Shown here in pieces: positions 10,004 to 19,600 of a stretch of 64,000 nt of DNA. The first letter of the stretch is position 1. Each line of letters opens with the position of its first letter. The notes under the pieces were generated by a model. It was not told the DNA's origin. It was given only the letters and a program-made list of their open reading frames with translations, and did no database searches. Made by a program: the position numbers and the translations under genes. The stretch is from Symbiodinium natans. Taxonomy: Eukaryota; Sar; Dinophyceae; Suessiales; Symbiodiniaceae. The DNA is taken from NCBI GenBank assembly GCA_905221605.1, contig CAJNDS010002251.1, forward strand, positions 278,501-342,500, read 5' to 3'.

Positions 10004-10334
10004 CCCCCCTCGTCGAAGCGTGAAATGCTGAGGCGCTGTCAACGAAGCCACGGCGAACACAGTTTGTGCCGCATTGCCTTTTCTACTGCATGTTCAAAGC
10101 ACTGTAGCCCGAGGTGTGAATTCCGAAAACACACCGCCGATCACCGCGCACCGACTTCAAAAATATTCCGGCCAGCCCTAAGAGGCGGCGTATTCTTTGT
10201 TTGGTTCCGTTTGCTGGAACGTCGGCGGGGATACAGACACGGTATGAACAAACACTGCAAAACACAACGCGTGCCGCAAAAGAGGGAAAACAAGGCGATG
10301 GCAAACGTGTTGTGCAAACGCAAAATGTGGTATG
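10004..10334 (-). other. 3' untranslated part of the retrotransposon
   Basis: 331 nt between the stop of the last ORF and the 3' LTR. No conserved product is visible; plus-strand frames crossing it have no support. The end next to the LTR is the polypurine tract. Confidence 0.7.
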
Positions 10335-13300
10335 TTACCACCTACGGCTATGATCATAGCGCCATGGAGTGTGGCGGTCTTGCTGCCAGCTGCTCCAGTC
10401 CCATTCGGTCCAGCGATTCTCAGAGCGCCAGTCTCCAGACCACCAAGTTCCGTGGTCAGACCAGCCCCACGTTGAGGACGACCATACATCGGCCTCCTCA
10501 TGGCGAGGGGCGTTGCGCTCCTGCTGCCGGGCACGACGCTCATCCGCGAGCCTTTGTGCTGCACGTGAGGCCTCGGCGTCATCTTTCATCTGGCCAACCA
10601 ATGTTCTCGCTGCGGAATGGTTGTCACGAACCACCGCCTTCAGGAAGACCTTGATGTCGCCGGCCTCAGTCGCATGTGGGAGCTCAATGGTGCCTTCGCA
10701 GAAGGTAAGGATATGGCTCACCCCCCTCGTAAAGAAGGCGACGCGAGAGAAATCCTCAACACCATAGAAGCTACCAAGCCAGGCAAAACCGATGGGCTCC
10801 TCCTGGTCATTCGACAATAATCCGGCCTGGATGAGATCACCGGCGGGCTTGTCGAAGTACACCATGCGGCAAAGTGCCGTGTGGTCCACTTGGCTTGCTT
10901 CCAAACGACGGCTCGATCCGTAACCCAATGCTCTCTGTTCACGATTGCGGCCAGGATTCGGGAGATAAGCGAAAGCAACGCACTCCTGAATTGACAACAA
11001 CCGGCGTGTCCATCCATTTCGGACCGCGTAAATGGCATAGTTGTGGTCAGAATCGAACTTGTCGAGCATGCCAGAGTGTCCTTGGCCGCGGAAGTGCTTA
11101 AGGCTTTGCTTTGCTTGAGCAATAGCCTTTCCATCGACAGACTGAGCGCCGCGGTTGTCGTGCTGTCCTGAGCCCCGGCGTACCTGGTCAGCTGTCAGCT
11201 GCCAGAGCCGGTAGCCAGTTTCCTGGGCGATCTGGTCGAGGACGTCGTTGCGCTTGCGGCTCATAAACATGCGGAACGTTGACTGCCTGCTTCCTTTGGT
11301 CAAGAAGCAGCCACAATGGAAGCAACGATGCTGCCCTTCCAAACGCAGGTTGCCGCAATGATCGCACTGGATGCGGGTCAGGCTCCCGGCGCGCTGAGTA
11401 CCAGCCGCTTGACCAGAGGATGCTGCACCAACATCTGCATCGCCACCAGCGACGATCTCGATATATCCAGCAGTCGACCTAGTAGGCGAAATCTCCTGGA
11501 TGTCAATGTCGGTGTTGAACGTCACCCTCGGGCCTTCGGGAACATCTTCGTCTGTACCCAAAGCATCCGCCGCAACTGGGAGCTCGACCTTGATGATTGG
11601 CTTGATCGCAACGTCTTCAGGCTCCTCGTCCTCGAGCTCGTAGATGACCTCCACGGTATCTTGTGGTTCGTCTCCACCGGCGGGAAGAGTAAAACCGGCC
11701 TCCTCAGATTGAGGGGCATCAGTTTCCTCGACTCTGCTCCAGATGACGGTGTCAGACGCCGTGTCCCGTATGTACAGCACGCAGCTGCCAGGGACCGACT
11801 GACTGGAGAGCACACCTTCTGATCTGGAGTAAAAGAGCCCCACGCCAAGTCGGAGAGCCTCACGTGTGTCAACCACAAGCTCGAAAGGTCGATCGGCACG
11901 TACACCAGCACGATTTTCGTGATGTCCGACTTCGCGATCAGAAAAATACACATGGGCGTTGGCTGTTCGGTAGCCGGGGTAGAAGGCTGATTGCACAATC
12001 TTGAAGGCGCGGTCCTTGAATGTTCTGTGGTAGAGACGTTTGGGAGTCTCTTCCCAGCAAAGGACCGGCCTACCTTCGAAGGTGGCGTCGTGGTCACTCA
12101 TCTCATTCTTCGGGATGCACGACAGCCAGCAGTCGCAAATTTGCTCGTCGGACGCAGTCTCCATCAAACCTTTTGAATGCCCCTGCCTAGCCCGTATAAG
12201 CACAGGGTATCCGGCCAGACCATAGTAGTCGGCGAGTTGATGGTTTCTGTCGGCCTTGAGCTCAAAGCGACCCTTGTTGTCGTTCTTCACCATGGACAAC
12301 AAGATGCCAAGACCGTAGCTGGTGCCGCAATCATAGTTCACACGATCGAGAACATCACGGGTCCGACACCAAAGCTCCGAGTCGTGCATGTCGTCGTAGA
12401 TTTTGCCTCTAACGACCCCGGTCACATAATTCCGAGTCCCACGCGGAATTGGCACAGTGGAAAAATTGGGGAGATCCTCAGGGGACAGGATCACCCAGTC
12501 GGCCTCATCATCAGATGGGCGTTGTGCGATCGTGTCCCAGTCGAGGCCCAACATGTCGACGAGCTGGAAGTCATCGGACACCCTGAGGTATCCTGTGGGA
12601 ATAACTTCGTCGCCGCTTCCACTGGTCTTCGCCTTCTTCGGCTGTGATGGCCCAATCTCTGCGGCTGCGGCTGTAGAAGATGCGGACGATGCTTTGTCGA
12701 ACACCTCGCCGCGCCCAAGCAAACGTTGCTTGGTTGCCTCAGGGTCCCGGTTTGTTGCAGCCCGCGATGCAGCGATGACGGCCTCCCCAGGGCGGGGGGC
12801 GTTGTCGACTGCTTCTTGCTGGCTAGCCTCGAATTGAGACCTTGGGACGTATTCGCCGCTTTCCAATCGGATCATGTTGGGGAACTCGCGGTCCTGCAGG
12901 CGGATTGGTGCCCCAGATGGGAAGCTCTCCGCCGGGCCATCAAAATAGACGTCGTCCCACGGATCGGCCTCGACCAGTGGCTGGTAGACCTCTCTTGCCC
13001 TCGTCCTCTGCAGCCTCTTGAAGATCTGGTCGTCAATCTGCGCGCCCACGGCGAACCGAGCATTCGGTCGCGGGACGTGCTGGTAATTCACCAGTGTGCG
13101 ATCCAGGTCCTCAGTGCGGAAAAACGAGCATTGATGGCGCAGCACCATGATTCGAGCCGTGGCTCCAATCCACCGAAGCAGTTGCCGTCGATGATTGGTG
13201 TCCTCAAGGAAGTGATATGAGTCGTACTTCCTGATTTGGGTTGCAGGCACATTGAAGTTTTTCACGGCCAGCCCAATCTGGGCGGCATCGTCAAGGATCT

Positions 13301-13979
13301 CCTCCATCAAAGTGCCCCACTCTCTCGGGAGAAAGTAGGCCTTGTGGTCCGTCGCAGAGGTGAGGAGGACGGTACCAACGTGGGGGCGCTTCTGGAGTTC
13401 CTTGAGCTTGTGCAACTCACGCAGAATTTTGGGGCCTATGAAGCTCCACTGTCCTTGCGCGACATGCGGCTTTCCCCTCCAATGCTCTGTTGAAGGTTTA
13501 TAGTTCGGATCCAAGAACAGCCCCTTTTCGCCCACAAGTTCATTTGCGTTCCAGACGATCATCACATCCGCCGACAAGGTCTTGTCGATTGCACCAGCCC
13601 TCTCCCACATGTTGATCTTGTCAACGGCGAGCTGTACCAGCCGCGTGAGATTGGACCCCCATGACGGGATGTACTCGACTCCTTGAAAGTCGGGAAACAC
13701 ATTGGTGCGGTTGACAGTGATGTCGGCGAGCAAATCGGTCTTGTAGTTCCCCTCAGTCAGGAAAGTGGTAGACGAGTCAGCAACGATGATCAATGAGCGC
13801 AAGCGGCCACGAATGTGTTCGGGCTGGAGCATGGCAAGGCCTTGATCACTAAGTAAGCCGACTTTTGCCACATTCCCGCATTCCGCGGGGTTCTTGAAGG
13901 CAAATTCACAAAGTACAGGACGCGGCACATATTTGTAAAACTCGTTCACGGCGTGCTCGCCGTCCTCCAGTGCTGCCAT
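10335..13979 (-). CDS. accessory ORF: SGNH-like + Tpt1/KptA-like + zinc ribbon
   Basis: 1214 residues from ATG 13979, in the context GGACCATGG, overlapping the end of the preceding ORF by 34 nt. Residues about 60-270 resemble an SGNH hydrolase: a strand with ADSS (67-70), WNANEL (143-148) and a late DSYHFLED (253-260) followed by an amphipathic helix; this is tentative. Residues about 555-740 match the RNA 2'-phosphotransferase (Tpt1/KptA) pattern: DNKGRFEL, IRARQGHS (595-602), LYHRTF (649-654), then AHVYFSD (675-681), and GLFYSRSEGVL with VP further on. The usual N-terminal LRH is not evident. A zinc ribbon follows (C872, C875, C886, C889). The C terminus is Arg/Trp-rich (WSSSTWGWSDHGTWWSGD). 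Tpt1 enzymes remove 2'-phosphates from RNA using NAD+; the role here is unknown. Confidence 0.75.
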   Translation of the reverse strand: MAALEDGEHAVNEFYKYVPRPVLCEFAFKNPAECGNVAKVGLLSDQGLAMLQPEHIRGRLRSLIIVADSSTTFLTEGNYKTDLLADITVNRTNVFPDFQGVEYIPSWGSNLTRLVQLAVDKINMWERAGAIDKTLSADVMIVWNANELVGEKGLFLDPNYKPSTEHWRGKPHVAQGQWSFIGPKILRELHKLKELQKRPHVGTVLLTSATDHKAYFLPREWGTLMEEILDDAAQIGLAVKNFNVPATQIRKYDSYHFLEDTNHRRQLLRWIGATARIMVLRHQCSFFRTEDLDRTLVNYQHVPRPNARFAVGAQIDDQIFKRLQRTRAREVYQPLVEADPWDDVYFDGPAESFPSGAPIRLQDREFPNMIRLESGEYVPRSQFEASQQEAVDNAPRPGEAVIAASRAATNRDPEATKQRLLGRGEVFDKASSASSTAAAAEIGPSQPKKAKTSGSGDEVIPTGYLRVSDDFQLVDMLGLDWDTIAQRPSDDEADWVILSPEDLPNFSTVPIPRGTRNYVTGVVRGKIYDDMHDSELWCRTRDVLDRVNYDCGTSYGLGILLSMVKNDNKGRFELKADRNHQLADYYGLAGYPVLIRARQGHSKGLMETASDEQICDCWLSCIPKNEMSDHDATFEGRPVLCWEETPKRLYHRTFKDRAFKIVQSAFYPGYRTANAHVYFSDREVGHHENRAGVRADRPFELVVDTREALRLGVGLFYSRSEGVLSSQSVPGSCVLYIRDTASDTVIWSRVEETDAPQSEEAGFTLPAGGDEPQDTVEVIYELEDEEPEDVAIKPIIKVELPVAADALGTDEDVPEGPRVTFNTDIDIQEISPTRSTAGYIEIVAGGDADVGAASSGQAAGTQRAGSLTRIQCDHCGNLRLEGQHRCFHCGCFLTKGSRQSTFRMFMSRKRNDVLDQIAQETGYRLWQLTADQVRRGSGQHDNRGAQSVDGKAIAQAKQSLKHFRGQGHSGMLDKFDSDHNYAIYAVRNGWTRRLLSIQECVAFAYLPNPGRNREQRALGYGSSRRLEASQVDHTALCRMVYFDKPAGDLIQAGLLSNDQEEPIGFAWLGSFYGVEDFSRVAFFTRGVSHILTFCEGTIELPHATEAGDIKVFLKAVVRDNHSAARTLVGQMKDDAEASRAAQRLADERRARQQERNAPRHEEADVWSSSTWGWSDHGTWWSGDWRSENRWTEWDWSSWQQDRHTPWRYDHSRRW

Positions 13980-16663
13980 GGTCCGATATTCCGAACAAAG
14001 AGCGGTCTCGGTGAGACGACGTGCCCACCAGCTGAAAAGCACCTCCGTTGGTGCAACGATGCCAGCGGTGGTTCGCAGGCAACTAAGGTGTTTGTAGTCT
14101 CGAAATCACACGTGCTAGTTTCGGTGCGAGTTTGCGACAACGTGTTGATAGCACATGCGGAATGTTTCGAAAGACTGTCACAAAACACTTTCCAGTCATG
14201 GTGAATGCAATCAGTCATGACGTAGGTGTAGCTCTCAGAGTTCCTAAGGTCCTTGCCCCTAGACTCTCCATGTTTGTGATTGTGGTCACACCTATGAGCT
14301 GCCAGCCGCTGCATTGGAACAGAAGATGCAACGATCCATGCCTTCCTTAGTGGGAGTCCTTGGTGATCCAAGATCCCTAGCATGCATCCGTCGCAACGAT
14401 ACAGCTCAAGATCGTAATCCTGAATCAGCTTTTGCACTTCACCCCCCTTCCAATAATCACACTCTTTCGGGAGCTCAAAAGCAACCTGTGGTTTGAAAGT
14501 TTTCATTCTGCGCAAGAGAGACTTAAGCTGTTTCAACAGTTCAATGAACAAGCTTTGGTGTTGCTGCCATTTGGGGCTGTTAGGAGTCATTCTGTTCCAC
14601 GGACAACCACCCGTACACGGAAGCGACGCAAACACGAGAATCGGCTTAAATGCTCCCCCCTCGTCGCAGAGGGTATGGATGTGGGAAACAACCGACTTCA
14701 GCGTAGAGTCCTTAAGGGCGTTTTGTTGGTCCGTAACACGAATGATCTTACAACCCTGAGCAGCCGGACGCGCTTCACCCAAGCGACTATCGGGCGAACA
14801 ACAAAATTCAACGATGATTCGTTTGCAGCCCGACGGCCTCGAGAGATCTCGGGCAGGCGAAGCGGTGACGGCCGGCGCAGGCAGCCTGAAGTGGAGTTCT
14901 TTGAGTTTGTCTGTCTCGTCACTAGCAAGTGATTCTAGCGAGCGCGAGGAGTAAGCGACAATGGAAAAACGGGTTCCTGTAAAAGGCAAAACGCAGTGTA
15001 AGTTCCGGGGGTTAAAGACGAGAGCTTTGTTGTGTGTCGACACAGCACGACCTTTAAGGCGCTTGCCGTTGGGGCCAACTCTGACAATGGCACTATCAGA
15101 TGAAACACTAGGGTTCTCCAACCACAACTCTCCACCTTTAAAATCCCCAACACTGATTGCGAAGCTCATGCTGTCCTTAGCATTCCCATGGTCCTTGTGC
15201 ACAGAGGCACCAGTGCTGCTGCTGAGCAACACGGAATTCCAGGTGAAGTCTTGCGGAGCATGTGCTCGCACTACGCCGTTTAGGAACCTGGCAATCTGAG
15301 GCCACCGGCGGGTCGCCTTGGTCACCCCTTGCATGCCCCCGTAAGTCCATTGCCCAAAGATATGGTAGTAGCTGCGATTGTCAAGCTTAATCATCTTTCG
15401 CTTGGTTTTGTTTGGGTACATGATCTGAGCTACACGCAACAAAGCCTTAGTGCTGAAGTCACGGTCCTTGGTGAGCCCAGCTGCGATTGCGCAAGGATCG
15501 TCCAACGGCTTCACCACAGGGTGAGCATGAACGACTGGCTTGTTGATGAGATGAGCATCGGACTCGTGTGCCTTAGACTGGCGCCCCCCCTGAAGCGGGG
15601 CATCAACGTGCGCGATGAGCCTGAGTGCATGTTCCCATTTACCTCGGTCAGCGAAAGGTTTAGTAAAGATATCAGCTACTTGCTCTTTGGTGTCAACATT
15701 AATCATGTCGAAGAAGTTACGCTCAAACTGTTGTTTGATCCATGCAAACGATATACGCTGAGTCCGGTCGGTGTGACGTAGTTTTTCGCTGTCACCTTTG
15801 AGGAGAATAGTGATGGTAGCTTGGTTGTCCTCAAGGAGTTGAACAGCAAACTTGGGACTAAGATGAACCCTGAGGCCGTTTAAATCAGAAACGCTTCGTC
15901 CATCCGCCCTGCACTCACCATACCGGATCTCATCAAGTTCAGGATCAATTCGTGCGATGATGTCGTCTTCCCTTTGATTAGGTTTGGTTTTCGGCCTAGC
16001 TTGGTAGCTGGCGGTCCTACTCGCAACCTCACGCCACAGGAAAATCCAAAGACTGAGGCTGGGCAGACCTTGGGCACGAATACCTTGGTTGGCAGCCACA
16101 ACCTCACTCTCCGTGCTTGAAGTGGTGATGCTGGTCTGTTTCTTGGAAAAAGCATTTAGGGGAAAGTAAGTGTTGGGGCCTACCAAGTAAAGGGCACAGC
16201 CTGAAGTGGATTTACTGTCGTGGCTACCAGCATGGTCAGCATCGCAGAACATCCACAACTTACAATCCTGAATGCGATCCCCAATGAATCCCCTCATCCG
16301 AACTTCAAGAGAAGAGTTTATGTAACTGATCAACCTGTGCAAAGCAACGTCACAGTCGCGAGACCACTTGGTGACTCTGGATGCAAGTGCCTGAGTGGCG
16401 CGTAACAAGTCCCACCTGGCCATTCTCGCAGCGAACAAAACCTTCATGAGTACACGGCTAGCAATGGGTTGCAGCTTACCACTAGGTTCGTTGCTCTCCA
16501 AAACCTTTGCTACTCGATTCTCATGGAAAGGGGTCGCAACGTGTTTCAGGGATTTCTTGTCAACCTTGGCCAACTCACAGTACCTATCAACACAGGACAC
16601 CAAGAAATCTCGCATGTCGTAGTACACAACGTTCACGGGCACAGTCATGGAAGGGGTTTTCCC
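13946..16663 (-). CDS. RNase H with oxygenase-like and methyltransferase-like tail
   Basis: The 900-residue frame from ATG 16648 is more likely reached by a -1 shift at GGGAAAA (16657-16663). Residues about 130-330 are a copia RNase H: FCDADHAGSHDSKSTSG (D136), TESE (E181), EDNQATI (D274), RHTDRTQRISFAWIKQ, then VADIFTKP. Residues about 410-570 look like a 2OG-Fe(II) oxygenase: HKD (H484, D486), GDFKGGELWLE, and H551 with R560 nine residues later. Residues about 608-775 look like a Rossmann methyltransferase: IIVEFCCSPDSRLG, SLPCTGGCPW (the Pro-Cys resembles motif IV of C5-cytosine enzymes), FELPKECDYW. The RNase H call is strong; the other two are inferred from motifs. Confidence 0.85.
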   Translation of the reverse strand, partial: GKTPSMTVPVNVVYYDMRDFLVSCVDRYCELAKVDKKSLKHVATPFHENRVAKVLESNEPSGKLQPIASRVLMKVLFAARMARWDLLRATQALASRVTKWSRDCDVALHRLISYINSSLEVRMRGFIGDRIQDCKLWMFCDADHAGSHDSKSTSGCALYLVGPNTYFPLNAFSKKQTSITTSSTESEVVAANQGIRAQGLPSLSLWIFLWREVASRTASYQARPKTKPNQREDDIIARIDPELDEIRYGECRADGRSVSDLNGLRVHLSPKFAVQLLEDNQATITILLKGDSEKLRHTDRTQRISFAWIKQQFERNFFDMINVDTKEQVADIFTKPFADRGKWEHALRLIAHVDAPLQGGRQSKAHESDAHLINKPVVHAHPVVKPLDDPCAIAAGLTKDRDFSTKALLRVAQIMYPNKTKRKMIKLDNRSYYHIFGQWTYGGMQGVTKATRRWPQIARFLNGVVRAHAPQDFTWNSVLLSSSTGASVHKDHGNAKDSMSFAISVGDFKGGELWLENPSVSSDSAIVRVGPNGKRLKGRAVSTHNKALVFNPRNLHCVLPFTGTRFSIVAYSSRSLESLASDETDKLKELHFRLPAPAVTASPARDLSRPSGCKRIIVEFCCSPDSRLGEARPAAQGCKIIRVTDQQNALKDSTLKSVVSHIHTLCDEGGAFKPILVFASLPCTGGCPWNRMTPNSPKWQQHQSLFIELLKQLKSLLRRMKTFKPQVAFELPKECDYWKGGEVQKLIQDYDLELYRCDGCMLGILDHQGLPLRKAWIVASSVPMQRLAAHRCDHNHKHGESRGKDLRNSESYTYVMTDCIHHDWKVFCDSLSKHSACAINTLSQTRTETSTCDFETTNTLVACEPPLASLHQRRCFSAGGHVVSPRPLFVRNIGPWQHWRTASTP

Positions 16664-19600
16664 TGGCTGATAGATTCAGTGCTCTTGAACTTACTCTGTC
16701 GTGCTTCTCGTTTAGCTTCGGCTTTGGACCGCTTGGGCTTATAGCGCTTAGCTGCGAGAGCGTGAGAAAAGTCCTCGTCACTGACCTCAGCGATAGGGAA
16801 ATATGTTTTCCCAGTCCACCAACCTGATTGGTCCGCGGGGCCCCCCCGATTCAAGTCATCATGGATAGGGTCCCTGCCATCATCAAACACCGTGATTCGT
16901 TGACAGCTTATGTGGGGAAACTTCGACACGTCGTCCTGCGTAGGTACATAAAGTTTCCTACGAGGATAGATGTGATGCCTAACGACTGCAGCTAACTCAG
17001 CGTCGACCTCCCAAAAGTCCTCTTTGCGATTCGGCCGGACTTGGTAGTCGGCAGCTGGGCTAGCGTGCTTCTTGTCGAAGACGTAGGCGAATGGGTGGTC
17101 CTCCCGTGAAAGCTGGACCTGATTTTGCTCGACGTGATGACACCCGAAGTACCGTCCCAAGACCTCGGCTGGTTCCATGTCAATCACCTTAGCGATCAAC
17201 TCCCAACCCTTGTTGATTTTGTCTTGGGGGCCGGCCATCTTGAAGTCATCAACGTATACAACAAGCAACAAATCTAGTTCAGCATGGTAGAAAACAGAAT
17301 GCCAAATGTCGGGTAGAACTGCAGTAAAACCAACACTCTCTAACTGCTCGGTACAGTACCTTTCCCAAATACCGCCTGAGTCAGGGTGGCCGTACAAAGC
17401 GAGCCTGAGTGGGCAAACAGGATCTTCATACCCAGACCATTCTTTTGGCCATCTGTTTCGAGGAAGACGGACCCACGTTTCGATGCCTTTAAAAAGGGCT
17501 TGTGTATATGCAGCAATGCCATCAGCCTGCTGTTTCACGTACCCGGGTTGGCTACCAAACACATCGATGATTTTCCCGGCCTCCATACTAGCGGGGCTTG
17601 AACCTAGTTCGGCGAAAATGGCGCGATCGTGGTTTTCGTCCTGGACGTTGTTGCCCTGGAAAACACTACGACCCTTCCATTTCTTCTGGGGGTGCCCGTC
17701 CGGGAGTTCATCCCCCTTGACCGAACACAGTTCAAAGATTTTCCCGAAATGTGCCTTGACATTCTTGTGTTTGGCTTCCGCCGCAACATCCCGGTACTCT
17801 CGAACCTTCTTTTCGAGCCAGCAAGACTTGTCGGCAAGTTTCTTCCATTCTCGGTCCATGGCTTCTTTAGCAGCGGGAGTACTTTCGATCTCTTTAGGCC
17901 CGACAACCCTGGCAACCACAGCAAACATCTCACTCGCAACCTGACCAAGCTTGGCCCAGTACAAAGACGCCATGCGATCTCTATGGGGCTCAGGATCAGG
18001 TTCGGTGACGACAGGCATGGCCGGGGAATCTCTGAGGGCCTTGCGAGCATCCTCCTCGGCTTCACGAGCCTTCTTACGTTCGAATCTTTCAATGTCAGCC
18101 TCCCGTTGTGCCTTGGAATACATGTGCCAAAATTCCGAAGGGGTATCAGGTGGCCTTTTGGAACCTTTCTTATCCCTAACCAATCTCACCCCGTCCCAGT
18201 TGTACCCTTTTGGGACTTTCCTCCCATCAGGCATGGTCTTGGGGTCATGTCTTGGTAGGGTAGATGAGGCCTCGGGCCCGGTCGTTGCTTCTTTAGAAGA
18301 TCCAGGAGCATCCCCCCCCAGCCAGTCCTCCACAGCTCCGACATCTTCAGGAACATAGTCCTCGTTTTCCTTAGCCACTTGGTCCAAGTACTCGGACAAA
18401 CGATCCTTCAAATCGGAGCCGTCCAAATCAGGCACACCGGGCGGAGGCAAAGGCTCGTCCGGCGAATCCCCAGGCGGGGCGCGTGGTCCGGCACCATCTG
18501 TGCCTCCCCACGAGCAGTCCTGATCTGAGAGGGCCGGCTTGCGGAGGCTCTCCTGCAGTGCAAGCTGCTCCGACCTCATTGGGAACGTAAATTCCCCAGG
18601 CAACAACTCCATCCGCTTGGACCTCAGAATGGGGAAGTTTCCAATCTCGAACGCGAAGTCGCAGCCCTTGACAGGAGTGACAAGATATTCCTCCTTCCAA
18701 ATGAAGCCAGGCTGAATGTGATAACCAAGAAAGATTCCCTCAACACCAGTCGGCGCAAACTTAGAGTACGCAGGAATGTTCTGTTTGGGGTTGTTCCAGT
18801 ATAACACACGTGCACCAAAAGGAATCATTAACCCTAAAAAGGGTTCCCCATACCTGGCCTCCCAGGGAACAATTCCATTGTCAAACCTCTTAGTGGCGTT
18901 GAGGGCCATTGCGTGGTGTTGGGCGGCCAACAGCCAAAGCTTGTCGGGGAGACCCGCCTGAACAAGGTTGGAGCGGGTACCCTCCAGAATCGTCCGAATT
19001 TCTCTTTCGATTACCGACTTGTTGGTGTCCACATATTCGCGGGATGTAACATGTCGAACACCCAGGCTTTTGATAGCTGCATGAAGTTCAGGTGCGTTGT
19101 CGGAGTAGAAAACCCCAACTGTGTCTTCTTGACCTAGGAAATGAAGAAGGTCTTCATAACACTGATCGCTTGACTTAGTCGGAGAGGGGTAGACGTAACG
19201 AAATTTGGTGAACACGTCCTTAACAACAAGTGCGACCCTTTCGTCCTGGAACCCATGATCACGAAGGTCACGAGTGATGATATGGTCAACAGTGATGTGA
19301 TCCCCAAAGGCCTTTGACACAATGGTACTTGAGCCCCCCTTTTTGCGGGCTTGGGGAGCCAACATCTTTGCGCGCTGACATACCTCGCAGAACGGATTCT
19401 TGGGCCTGTGCGAGAACAAGTGCTCAACAGATTTGGCTTCAGCTTTCAGATCGGCCTCTGCAAGACTGCGGGCGATTCCTTCGTTGTCACTGTCAGGTTC
19501 AACATCGGGGTCTTCGAAGATAGTGAGGCTCAGGATTGGATTACCCTCCAGTCGGGCAACTTTGTTGTCAAGCTCCCTGACGTTCACTTTATCCTCAACC

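Noticed and set aside
10025-10820. Plus-strand open frames overlapping the 3' end of the retrotransposon
   Set aside because: Antisense shadows of the accessory ORF and its untranslated region, without recognisable motifs.
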